Shown piece after piece: positions 14,101 to 19,155 of a stretch of 19,155 bases of DNA. Each line of letters begins with the position of its first letter. Positions within the stretch are counted from its first letter, which is position 1. Made by a program: the position numbers and the translations under genes. The DNA is from Coprococcus sp. (GTDB lineage Bacteria; Bacillota; Clostridia; Lachnospirales; Lachnospiraceae). Location: NCBI GenBank assembly GCA_016296785.1, contig JAEDHX010000034.1, positions 1 to 19,155 on the forward strand, read 5' to 3'. A model generated the notes under the pieces. It was not told the DNA's origin. It worked only from the letters and a program-made list of their open reading frames with translations, and made no database searches.

Positions 14101-15326
14101 GGATCAAAGAATGCTGCTGCTGTATAATGTGCTATTGTTTCAACCTCACCGAAGTCAAGCATAAGTGCCTGCTTTATCAAAGCCTCACCATAACCGGTAG
14201 AGCAGGAGGCGGCAATAACAGCATCCTTTGGAAGTATTTCATATATTTCTTTAATTGCTCTTATGGTTGTGTTTAGTGGGCTTCCGTTATTACTGCTATA
14301 AAAGTCATATAACAGCTCACCTTCAGAACCTACAAGTGCAACCTTTGTTGTTGTAGAACCGGCATCTATACCAATAAAACAATTACCTTTGTAATTATTT
14401 ATATCACCACGATGTACTTTGTATCTGTTATGTTCCTCCTTGAAGCTTTCATATGCCTCTTCGCTTTCGAAAAGAGGAGCTAGTCTTTCTACATCTACAG
14501 CTAATTTTAGCTCCTTAGAAAGTGTCTCAGAAAGCTCTGAAAGATTATTTGTAACATCTTCCTTTGATGTAAGTGCTGCACCGACTGCTGCAAATAAGTG
14601 AGAGTGGCCGGGATCAATAACAGCATCATCTGTAAGATTTAATGTTCTGATAAATGCATTTTTAAGCTCAGGAAGGAAGTGGAGCGGACCTCCAAGAAAT
14701 GCAACATTTCCTTTGATTGGCTTACCACATGCAAGTCCTGAAATTGTCTGGTTTACAACAGCCTGAAAAATAGACGCAGCAAGATTAGGCTTTGTTGCAC
14801 CTTCATTTATAAGAGGCTGGATATCTGTTTTTGCAAAAACACCGCATCTTGCGGCAATAGGATATATCGTATCGTAATCTTTAGCATAATCATTAAGTCC
14901 TGTTGCATCAGTTTGAAGAAGTGCTGCCATCTGGTCGATAAAAGAGCCTGTACCACCTGCACAAACACCATTCATTCGCTGCTCAATGCCATTTGTAAAG
15001 TATATGATTTTTGCATCTTCACCACCCAGCTCAATTGCTACATCTGTCTTAGGAGCATAGTCCTGTAATGCTTCTGAAACACATACAACCTCCTGGGTAA
15101 AAGGAACTCCGATAAGGTTTGCAAGTGCAAGTCCGCCTGAGCCTGTAATACATGGATGAACAGAAGTATCTCCAAGTTCCTCTATAGCTTCATCAATAAG
15201 AAGCTTAAGTGTTTCTTTGATATTAGCATAGTGTCTCTTGTAATCTGAAAAAAGAATATCATGCTCTTCGTTCAAAACAGCAACCTTTACTGTTGTTGAA
15301 CCGATATCAATTCCTAATGTGTACAT
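11109..15326 (-). CDS. Giant tandem 2-hydroxyacyl-CoA dehydratase activase-like protein (COG1924 x2, DUF2229, HgdB-like C-terminus)
   Basis: A 1405-residue protein with two HgdC-type ASKHA ATPase domains in tandem (about 1-270 and 314-580). Each has a phosphate-1 loop (LGIDIGSTTVK and IGIDAGSTTTK) and an LGGEDAK or IGGQDMK motif. Each also has a cysteine pair exactly 39 residues apart (C122/C161 and C441/C480). As I recall, the same spacing holds for C127/C166, the [4Fe-4S] ligands of Acidaminococcus HgdC. A further cysteine set C602-x2-C605-x3-C609-x18-C628 follows. Then comes a DUF2229-like region from about 665 and HgdB-like regions ending in CAQPFACLPNH (C1346, C1352). In known systems the activase is an ATP-driven one-electron donor. 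No separate dehydratase subunits lie nearby. GGAAGG (15336-15341) precedes the ATG. The family is widespread in Clostridia but, to my knowledge, its substrate is unknown. Confidence 0.9.
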   Translation of the reverse strand: MYTLGIDIGSTTVKVAVLNEEHDILFSDYKRHYANIKETLKLLIDEAIEELGDTSVHPCITGSGGLALANLIGVPFTQEVVCVSEALQDYAPKTDVAIELGGEDAKIIYFTNGIEQRMNGVCAGGTGSFIDQMAALLQTDATGLNDYAKDYDTIYPIAARCGVFAKTDIQPLINEGATKPNLAASIFQAVVNQTISGLACGKPIKGNVAFLGGPLHFLPELKNAFIRTLNLTDDAVIDPGHSHLFAAVGAALTSKEDVTNNLSELSETLSKELKLAVDVERLAPLFESEEAYESFKEEHNRYKVHRGDINNYKGNCFIGIDAGSTTTKVALVGSEGELLYDFYSSNNGSPLNTTIRAIKEIYEILPKDAVIAASCSTGYGEALIKQALMLDFGEVETIAHYTAAAFFDPEVDCILDIGGQDMKCIKIKNKVVDNVMLNEACSSGCGSFIETFAKSLNYEIADFAKIAVTAKNPIDLGSRCTVFMNSKVKQAQKEGASVADISAGLAYSVIKNALLKVIKLTDPKDLGEHVVVQGGTFYNDAVLKSFEVISGREAIRPDISGIMGAFGAALIAKSKYKEGYKTSMLSIDEISKLTYETSMTRCKGCTNNCLLTINKFSNGRRFITGNRCEKGVGLKKNADNIPNLFEYKLNRMFDYTPLPPDMAKRGTIGVPRVLNMYENYPFWYTFLTKLGFSVVLSPKSSRDIYSLGIESIPSESECYPAKISHGHVMWLLKQGLTSIFYPCVPYEMNETPDANNHYNCPIVTSYAENIKNNMEELKSEEITFIRPFVALDNEDALIKRLHREMVKHYDVTMDEIAIAVKAAYAEAEKVKQDIREKGEETLRYINDNDMLGIVLAGRPYHIDPEINHGLPELINSYKIAVLTEDSIAHLGQVDRPLIVSDQWMYHSRLYKAANYVKTCDNLELIQLNSFGCGLDAVTTDCVNDILSKSGKIYTVLKIDEVSNLGAARIRIRSLISAVNVRREQNYKTCPSSSSINRIEFTKDMMKDYTVLAPQMSPIHFDLLAPAFECMGLNIEILPDATKETIDVGLKYVNNDACYPSLIVVGQLMSAVTSGKYDVNKLAVIMSQTGGGCRATNYVGFIRRALSKAGYGQIPVIALSAQGFEKNSGFPINYKILKRAMQAIIYGDVFMRCLYKTRPYEKVKGSANALHDKWRKICQDSLRKTGSTAVFKKNIQGIVHDFDTLPLLDIKKPRVGIVGEILVKFLPSANNHLVELLESEGAEAVMPDLLDFFMYCFYNNNYKHEFLGKTKKSAVISNAGIAFLEHMRKPAKDALKASKRFEAPTHISKLAEYAKPFVSIGNQTGEGWFLTGEMIELINSGAANIVCAQPFACLPNHIVGKGVIKHLREAFPDANIVAVDYDPGASEVNQINRIKLMLAAANKKMK

Positions 15327-15412
15327 AAAATAAAACCTTCCAATTTCTTATTATTTATCTTTATTAATCGTAAATAGATATATTATGTCATAATTATTCC
15401 TTAAACTATTTT

Positions 15413-15441
15413 ATTATAGAGTACCATTTTGCAAAAAACAA
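15413..15441 (-). promoter_or_regulatory. Putative promoter of the activase-like gene
   Basis: On the minus strand TATAAT (15413-15418) is preceded at 17 bp by TTGTTT (15436-15441). Transcription would start near 15406 with a leader of about 80 bases. The -10 is perfect and the -35 poor (3 of 6). It is back to back with the LysM promoter candidate. Confidence 0.45.
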
Positions 15442-15484
15442 CATTTTTATAAAAACTTTACATATACAATTTGTTTATGTCTTA

Positions 15485-15514
15485 TTGAACAAAATATCAT
15501 AGAGTGAATATATT
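15485..15514 (+). promoter_or_regulatory. Putative promoter of the LysM gene
   Basis: TTGAAC (15485-15490) and TATATT (15509-15514) are 18 bp apart and lie about 32 bp before ATG 15547. The rest of this 220-bp divergent spacer is AT-rich, with a short inverted repeat (TTTGTT at 15470, AACAAA at 15488) overlapping the -35. I saw nothing else in it. Confidence 0.45.
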
Positions 15515-15546
15515 GTTGTATAGGAAAAAATAAAGGAAGAAATTAT

Positions 15547-15912
15547 ATGAATCAGAATTTTGAAAAATGTAATGGTATTATACATGTAGTAAAAAAAGGA
15601 GATACACTATATAAGATTTCAAGAATGCATAATGTGAATCTTAGCGATATAATTTCAGCTAATCCATATGTTAATGTATATAATATGCAGGTGGGCGAAG
15701 AAATCTGTGTTCCTGTTCAGGGTGGATGCGCTGAGCTTACCTATACAGTTAAGGAAGGAGATACATTTGAGGATGTAATGAGAAATCTTGGCACCGATCC
15801 TGATGACTTATTCAGGTTAAATCTTGATCTGTACAAGGTGATGCTTACACCCGGTATGGTTATTAAGGGAACCTGCGAAGAATATGGAATTATGCCATAT
15901 AATGAAGAATAA
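15547..15912 (+). CDS. Two-LysM-domain protein
   Basis: A 121-residue protein made almost entirely of two LysM-like modules. The first (about 12-55) is canonical: HVVKKGDTLYKISRMHNVNLSDIISANPYV followed by MQVGEEICVP when read with its short linker. The second (about 65-108) is divergent: YTVKEGDTFEDVMRNLGTDPDDLF with PGMVIKG. LysM binds N-acetylglucosamine polymers such as peptidoglycan. There is no signal peptide, lipobox or membrane helix, so the protein should be made in the cytoplasm unless exported otherwise. Spore-coat assembly proteins of Firmicutes use LysM domains in this way, so a role in the spore or mother cell is possible but only inferred. AAGGAAG (15533-15539) precedes the ATG. 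The gene is divergent from the activase gene and separated from the next gene by its own promoter-like sequence. Confidence 0.85.
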   Translation: MNQNFEKCNGIIHVVKKGDTLYKISRMHNVNLSDIISANPYVNVYNMQVGEEICVPVQGGCAELTYTVKEGDTFEDVMRNLGTDPDDLFRLNLDLYKVMLTPGMVIKGTCEEYGIMPYNEE

Positions 15913-15966
15913 TATAAAATATAGCTTATATTGGGGCAGTTTAGCAAAACTTAACTAATTATTGTG

Positions 15967-15995
15967 TTGTAAACTTTTGCTTTCTATTATATAAT
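15967..15995 (+). promoter_or_regulatory. Putative promoter of the rhomboid-like operon
   Basis: TTGTAA (15967-15972) and a perfect TATAAT (15990-15995) are 17 bp apart, giving a start near 16002 and a leader of about 60 bases that contains the 13-bp hairpin at 16010-16041. This is the best sigma-A-like match in the window. Confidence 0.65.
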
Positions 15996-16009
15996 TTCTG
16001 AAGCAGGTA

Positions 16010-16041
16010 TTATGCCGGATTATTTCGTTAATCCGGCATAA
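16010..16041 (+). promoter_or_regulatory. 13-bp perfect hairpin in the 5' leader, just before the ribosome binding site
   Basis: TTATGCCGGATTA (16010-16022) pairs perfectly with TAATCCGGCATAA (16029-16041) around loop TTTCGT. No U-tract follows on either strand, so it is not a typical terminator. The ribosome binding site GGAG (16049-16052) starts 8 bases after the stem, and the predicted RNA 5' end is about 8 bases before it. A 5'-end stabiliser, a protein-binding site or a DNA operator are all possible. Confidence 0.6.
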
Positions 16042-16062
16042 GTGAAATGGAGATAATTAATT

Positions 16063-16986
16063 ATGGGCTTTATGGATAGAATGCAAAGAAAATTTGGGAG
16101 ATTTGCTATCAGAAATCTCTCTTTATATCTTATTATAGGTTATGCAATAGGTTACTTATTATATATGTTTGCACCTGATGTATTAGCTTATCTTACACTT
16201 GTTCCTCAAGAAGTAATGAGAGGTCAGGTATGGCGCCTTTTTACATGGGTTATTACACCTCCGGGTGGAATAAGCATTTTTGTAATAATTATGCTGTTTT
16301 TTTATTACAGCATTGGAACACAGCTCGAAAGAACTATGGGACCGTTTCTTTATAATATTTATATCTTCGGCGGCATGATTGTAACCATGATTGGTACTAT
16401 GTTGACATATATTTTGTGTCATTATGTATTTAATATTGCTGATGAAGTTACAGCCGGTGTAGATTATAATCTTATAAGGAATATACCTTCAGTTTATTTT
16501 GAAGGCTCCGGAGGCAGTATATCAGCTTTTTACCTTCCGCCGTTTTGTGTTACAACGCAGTATATTCTGCTAACTATTTTTCTTGCAATAGCTGTCTGCT
16601 ATCCTGATATGACTGTGCTTTATGCAATGATAATTCCTATTAAGATGAAGTGGCTGTCTATATTATATCTTGTGCTTGCAGCTTATGAGTTTAAGATGAC
16701 ATACACAATTATTGGACGAGCAACTATTGTACTGTCGTTACTAAGCTTTATTATATTTTACTTTAGCACAAAGAACTTTAGACGTTTTTCACCTAAACAT
16801 ATTAAACGAAAACGGGCTTATACAAAGCAAGTTAAGGTTAACAAAGCTGAGAATGTTACACATAAATGTGCGGTGTGTGGAATTACGGATAAGGATAATC
16901 CTAATTTGCAGTTCAGGTATTGTTCGAAGTGTAAAGGTAATAAGGAATACTGTAGTGACCATTTGTTTACACATACTCATGTGTAG
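16063..16986 (+). CDS. Rhomboid-fold membrane protein with C-terminal double-zinc (AN1-like) module; probable pseudoprotease
   Basis: A 307-residue membrane protein with about six helices (near 20-40, 72-88, 97-120, 168-185, 190-212 and 218-238). WRLFTWVITPP, GTQLERTMGP and IPIKMKWL recall rhomboid/Derlin proteins (WRxxT, GxxLE and the PIKxKWL turn before a late helix). The catalytic GxSG serine motif and the late-helix histidine are not visible; FEGSGGSIS lies in a loop-like segment. A basic linker (about 245-262) leads to a cysteine/histidine tail: C269-x2-C272-x14-C287-x2-C290-x6-C297-x2-H300-x3-H304-x-H306. These eight ligands suit two zinc ions in a cross-brace, much like eukaryotic-type AN1 fingers. 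GGAG (16049-16052) sets the ATG. It leads a probable operon with unknown genes. Rhomboid-fold membership is likely; protease activity is doubtful. Confidence 0.75.
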   Translation: MGFMDRMQRKFGRFAIRNLSLYLIIGYAIGYLLYMFAPDVLAYLTLVPQEVMRGQVWRLFTWVITPPGGISIFVIIMLFFYYSIGTQLERTMGPFLYNIYIFGGMIVTMIGTMLTYILCHYVFNIADEVTAGVDYNLIRNIPSVYFEGSGGSISAFYLPPFCVTTQYILLTIFLAIAVCYPDMTVLYAMIIPIKMKWLSILYLVLAAYEFKMTYTIIGRATIVLSLLSFIIFYFSTKNFRRFSPKHIKRKRAYTKQVKVNKAENVTHKCAVCGITDKDNPNLQFRYCSKCKGNKEYCSDHLFTHTHV

Positions 16987-17030
16987 CTTGAGTAAACTAT
17001 TTAAAAATATAGTAATATTGGAGAAAAGAT

Positions 17031-18458
17031 ATGTACAATGATGAGAAGAAACTAATAACAGATATACAGAGAAAGAAGGATTTAGAAGCAAATCTTGCGA
17101 GACTTGCAGATAAGGTATATATATCTGATTTTGAGTATGCATGCCATAAGTTTACGCTTAATTATTTTACTGTACAAGAGATGCTTGCAGATAAGGATAT
17201 TGCAGATGACCCATATATATATGAATGCATTCTTGCAATTAATAAGCTTACAGAAAAATATGTTATTTTAGATGCTAAGGATTGTGAAGAATCTGATATC
17301 GCTTTAATTAATGAGATGCGTAATAAGGTAACATCTAAGATGAAGGTTCTTACATCATATACAGATGCATTTGAATTATATGAATATATACTAAATAGAA
17401 AAGAATTCAATTTTACTGAGAATGAAAATCCTGAATTTGAAGAAGAATTTGCTGAGTTTGATGCTGAGGAATTTGCTAATGAAATATTCAACTTCATATT
17501 CTGTGATAATGATAAGGTTACCATTAATGCAAAGATTCAGCAAATGATAGGCCAATTGCCATTTCGTATGACAAAGAATAAATTCTATGATATCCTCGGA
17601 CAGACTCTTACAATATATAATGGTCTTGAAAGAGGTGCTGTTAATGAATTTGCTGATTCGGTGAGAACAACAGCATTAATCATGTTGCCTGATGGCTTTG
17701 AAACAGAATATACTTCATTACACGATGCACTTTGTATTCTTAAAGAAGCAGATTATTCAGAACTTAGTTATGATGATTATAGAAAACTTATGACGACATT
17801 AGATGGAAGCTCTAGGTTTATTAATTCAATTGTATCTGATTATATGATGGTTATGGAGATTATTAATGATCTTTATACAATGATGCTTTCATGTAAGGTA
17901 AAGGGCAGCTTATCTGATGGCTGCAAGAGAGCTGTTAAGGTAATTGCCGGTGTATACGCTGCTATTAGTGAGGATAGGGAAATATCTGGTGATATATATG
18001 ATTTGCTTATGTCAGTTGAAGGTCTCCAGGAGGAAGCAGGAGAACACAAGCTAATGCTTGAGTCAGCTGTGTATGAGATAAATAATTCATTTTCAACAGA
18101 AATAATGCAATATGGATATAGCAATATGTATAGATCGATAGATGTTATGGATAAACTTCTTTCAGGAAGCTTATTTGTAGATATTGAGAATCTTTCGACA
18201 TATGATACTATGCCTGCTGATTCTGAATATATAATTGCTGTAAAGGATAAGCTTGTAAATGAATTCGCTGAGTTATTTGCAACAAATAATATGATATTTA
18301 ACAGAGCAGTTATGGCTAAAATATTATCAAATATTCCGGTATACTTTAATAGTCAACAGGAGATAAAGGAATATATTGAGCATTCTCTTGTTCATTGCAG
18401 CAATATTAGTGAGCTCAAAGCGAGCTATATTGTGATACGTGAGTTGATGTATGTATAG
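17031..18458 (+). CDS. Acidic helical cytoplasmic protein of unknown function
   Basis: A 475-residue protein I do not recognise. It has no signal peptide or membrane segment, is strongly acidic, and looks almost wholly alpha-helical. A charged N-terminus (MYNDEKKLITDIQRKKDLEA) is followed by a helical domain up to about residue 120. Then comes a Glu/Asp/Phe-rich low-complexity linker (about 123-145, including EFEEEFAEFDAEEFANEIF) and a second long helical region. No nucleotide-binding or catalytic motif is apparent. TTGGAGA lies just upstream of ATG 17031. The gene is 44 bp after the rhomboid-like gene and 19 bp before the next unknown gene with no terminator between, so the three are probably co-expressed. 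A scaffold or adaptor for the membrane protein is a guess from context only. Confidence 0.75.
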   Translation: MYNDEKKLITDIQRKKDLEANLARLADKVYISDFEYACHKFTLNYFTVQEMLADKDIADDPYIYECILAINKLTEKYVILDAKDCEESDIALINEMRNKVTSKMKVLTSYTDAFELYEYILNRKEFNFTENENPEFEEEFAEFDAEEFANEIFNFIFCDNDKVTINAKIQQMIGQLPFRMTKNKFYDILGQTLTIYNGLERGAVNEFADSVRTTALIMLPDGFETEYTSLHDALCILKEADYSELSYDDYRKLMTTLDGSSRFINSIVSDYMMVMEIINDLYTMMLSCKVKGSLSDGCKRAVKVIAGVYAAISEDREISGDIYDLLMSVEGLQEEAGEHKLMLESAVYEINNSFSTEIMQYGYSNMYRSIDVMDKLLSGSLFVDIENLSTYDTMPADSEYIIAVKDKLVNEFAELFATNNMIFNRAVMAKILSNIPVYFNSQQEIKEYIEHSLVHCSNISELKASYIVIRELMYV

Positions 18459-18477
18459 ATTACAAGCAGGTGATTAG

Positions 18478-18798
18478 ATGATAATTGATAAACAGCTTTA
18501 TGTTGGCGGTCTTCCGGATCGCGGCGTTATAAGGTTGATTAAAAAAATTAAAAAGTTTAAACCGTGCGCTAGTACTTACATTATTACATTGCCTTTGAGC
18601 CTTGAAGGCATGCTTGAAATATATAATGCTAATGAGCTTAGACAGCGCAGGTACATGCAGATGGAGGATAGGATACATATTGTTGGAATTGCACCTTCTA
18701 AGAGAATTGCTGTATATCTCGTTCGGGATATAATAGATGATATATATAGGAAGACAGGAGGCTTTGATGTTAATTCCTATTTTTCAACAGACAGTTAG
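18478..18798 (+). CDS. 106-residue protein of unknown function
   Basis: A small alpha/beta-looking protein that I do not recognise. The N-terminal half is basic (RLIKKIKKFKPC), the middle reads TYIITLPLSLEGMLEIYNANEL, and the C-terminal half contains IHIVGIAPSKRIAVYLVRDIIDDIY followed by KTGGFDVNSYF when read without the short join. There is no signal peptide. The start is ATG 18478 with a modest CAGGTG at 18467-18472. The gene follows the acidic helical gene by 19 bp and precedes the next gene by 35 bp. Minus-strand reading frames here lack a start signal. Steady spacing, co-direction and protein-like composition support a real gene. Its function is unknown and should be considered together with the operon. 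Confidence 0.7.
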   Translation: MIIDKQLYVGGLPDRGVIRLIKKIKKFKPCASTYIITLPLSLEGMLEIYNANELRQRRYMQMEDRIHIVGIAPSKRIAVYLVRDIIDDIYRKTGGFDVNSYFSTDS

Positions 18799-18833
18799 TA
18801 TCCACAGGTAGATTATGAGTTAGGAGAGATATT

Positions 18834-19155
18834 ATGCTTCATATACTCTTATTAATTCTGAAAATATTACTAATAACTGTTTTGGTACTTATCGGATTAG
18901 CTGTTTTACTGCTAATAATTATTCTTTGTGTTCCTGTAAGGTATAGGGTATATGCACAAAAACATGAATCAATATTAGCAAAGGTCAAGGTTTCCTTTCT
19001 TGGATTTGTATTATGCTTTAAAGGCTTATATGATGAGAATGGATTTAATTATAAGCTTAAAACCTTTGGTGGGACGCTTATGGAAAGTAACAATGGAATA
19101 TCCGATAATACAGATGGTAATAATAATCAGGTAGATGAGCCAAAAGAGAAGAAAC
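18834..19155 (+). CDS. DUF2953-like membrane-anchored protein, 5' part (3' end outside window)
   Basis: A frame open from ATG 18834 to the right edge (107 residues), with AGGAG (18822-18826) at ideal spacing. A very hydrophobic N-terminal segment (about residues 3-33, with runs of L and I) is followed by VPVRYRVYA, then KVKVSFLGFVLCFKG and a Gly/Asn/Asp-rich region. This layout, one N-terminal helix then a P-x-RY motif and short beta segments, resembles DUF2953 (YtfI-type) proteins of endospore-forming Firmicutes, often found beside the sporulation gene ytfJ. That resemblance is from memory and only part of the protein is visible. It is the fourth co-directional gene of the rhomboid-like operon. 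If ytfJ follows outside the window, a link to sporulation would be strengthened. Confidence 0.7.
   Translation, partial: MLHILLLILKILLITVLVLIGLAVLLLIIILCVPVRYRVYAQKHESILAKVKVSFLGFVLCFKGLYDENGFNYKLKTFGGTLMESNNGISDNTDGNNNQVDEPKEKK

Noticed and set aside
11634..15912. Several plus-strand and alternative-frame open frames of 60-80 codons within the activase-like gene and nearby
   Set aside because: They lie opposite or inside a long, motif-rich coding region, lack ribosome binding sites and give composition unlike proteins.
16141..16800. Active rhomboid protease call
   Set aside because: No GxSG serine in a helix and no late-helix histidine could be found by eye; a pseudoprotease is the safer reading.
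1..19155. CRISPR array, tRNA/rRNA gene, prophage, transposase or riboswitch
   Set aside because: No spaced repeat series, cloverleaf, rRNA-like stretch, transposase motif or known riboswitch core was recognised on either strand.

Overview
The window looks like a chromosomal segment of a low-GC Clostridium-class Firmicute, most likely a Lachnospiraceae member. The basis is the AT-rich codon use, strong AGGAG-type ribosome binding sites, the rpsP-khpA-rimM-trmD ribosome/tRNA maturation operon, and gene families common in that group (a giant tandem acyl-CoA dehydratase activase, LysM and DUF2953-type proteins). The genus cannot be fixed from the sequence alone. I saw no tRNA, rRNA, CRISPR array, transposase or phage gene. 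The genes are intact, apart from the two cut by the window edges.

Layout: (1) 1-1753 is the 3' part of the rpsP operon: the S16 tail, KhpA, RimM and TrmD. The rplS gene that usually follows trmD is not here. (2) 1865-2422 encodes a small acidic lipoprotein, followed by a strong terminator. (3) 2482-2620 is an unexplained island with a 15-bp hairpin and a GC-rich structured stretch. (4) 2802-5031 is an overlapping response regulator/histidine kinase pair. (5) 5189-11061 is a co-directional run: type IIA topoisomerase B and A subunits (parE/parC-like), hisH, hisF (imidazole glycerol phosphate synthase) and a small zinc-ribbon protein. It ends at a near-perfect bidirectional terminator. A promoter with a consensus -10 lies inside a long hairpin just before parE, and a 12-bp direct repeat with a 30-bp period sits upstream of it. 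(6) 11109-15326, minus strand, encodes one 1405-residue protein with two complete HgdC-like ATPase domains followed by DUF2229-like and HgdB-like regions. (7) 15547-15912 is a two-LysM protein. (8) 16063 to the right edge is a probable four-gene operon: a rhomboid-fold membrane protein with a C-terminal double-zinc module, an acidic helical protein of unknown function, a 106-residue unknown, and the start of a DUF2953-like membrane-anchored protein.

The best candidates for new biology are the rhomboid-like/zinc-finger fusion with its unknown partners, the single-chain pseudo-dimeric activase with no dehydratase gene nearby, and the GC-rich structured island. Base positions were read by hand; promoters and hairpins are pattern calls without computed scores.
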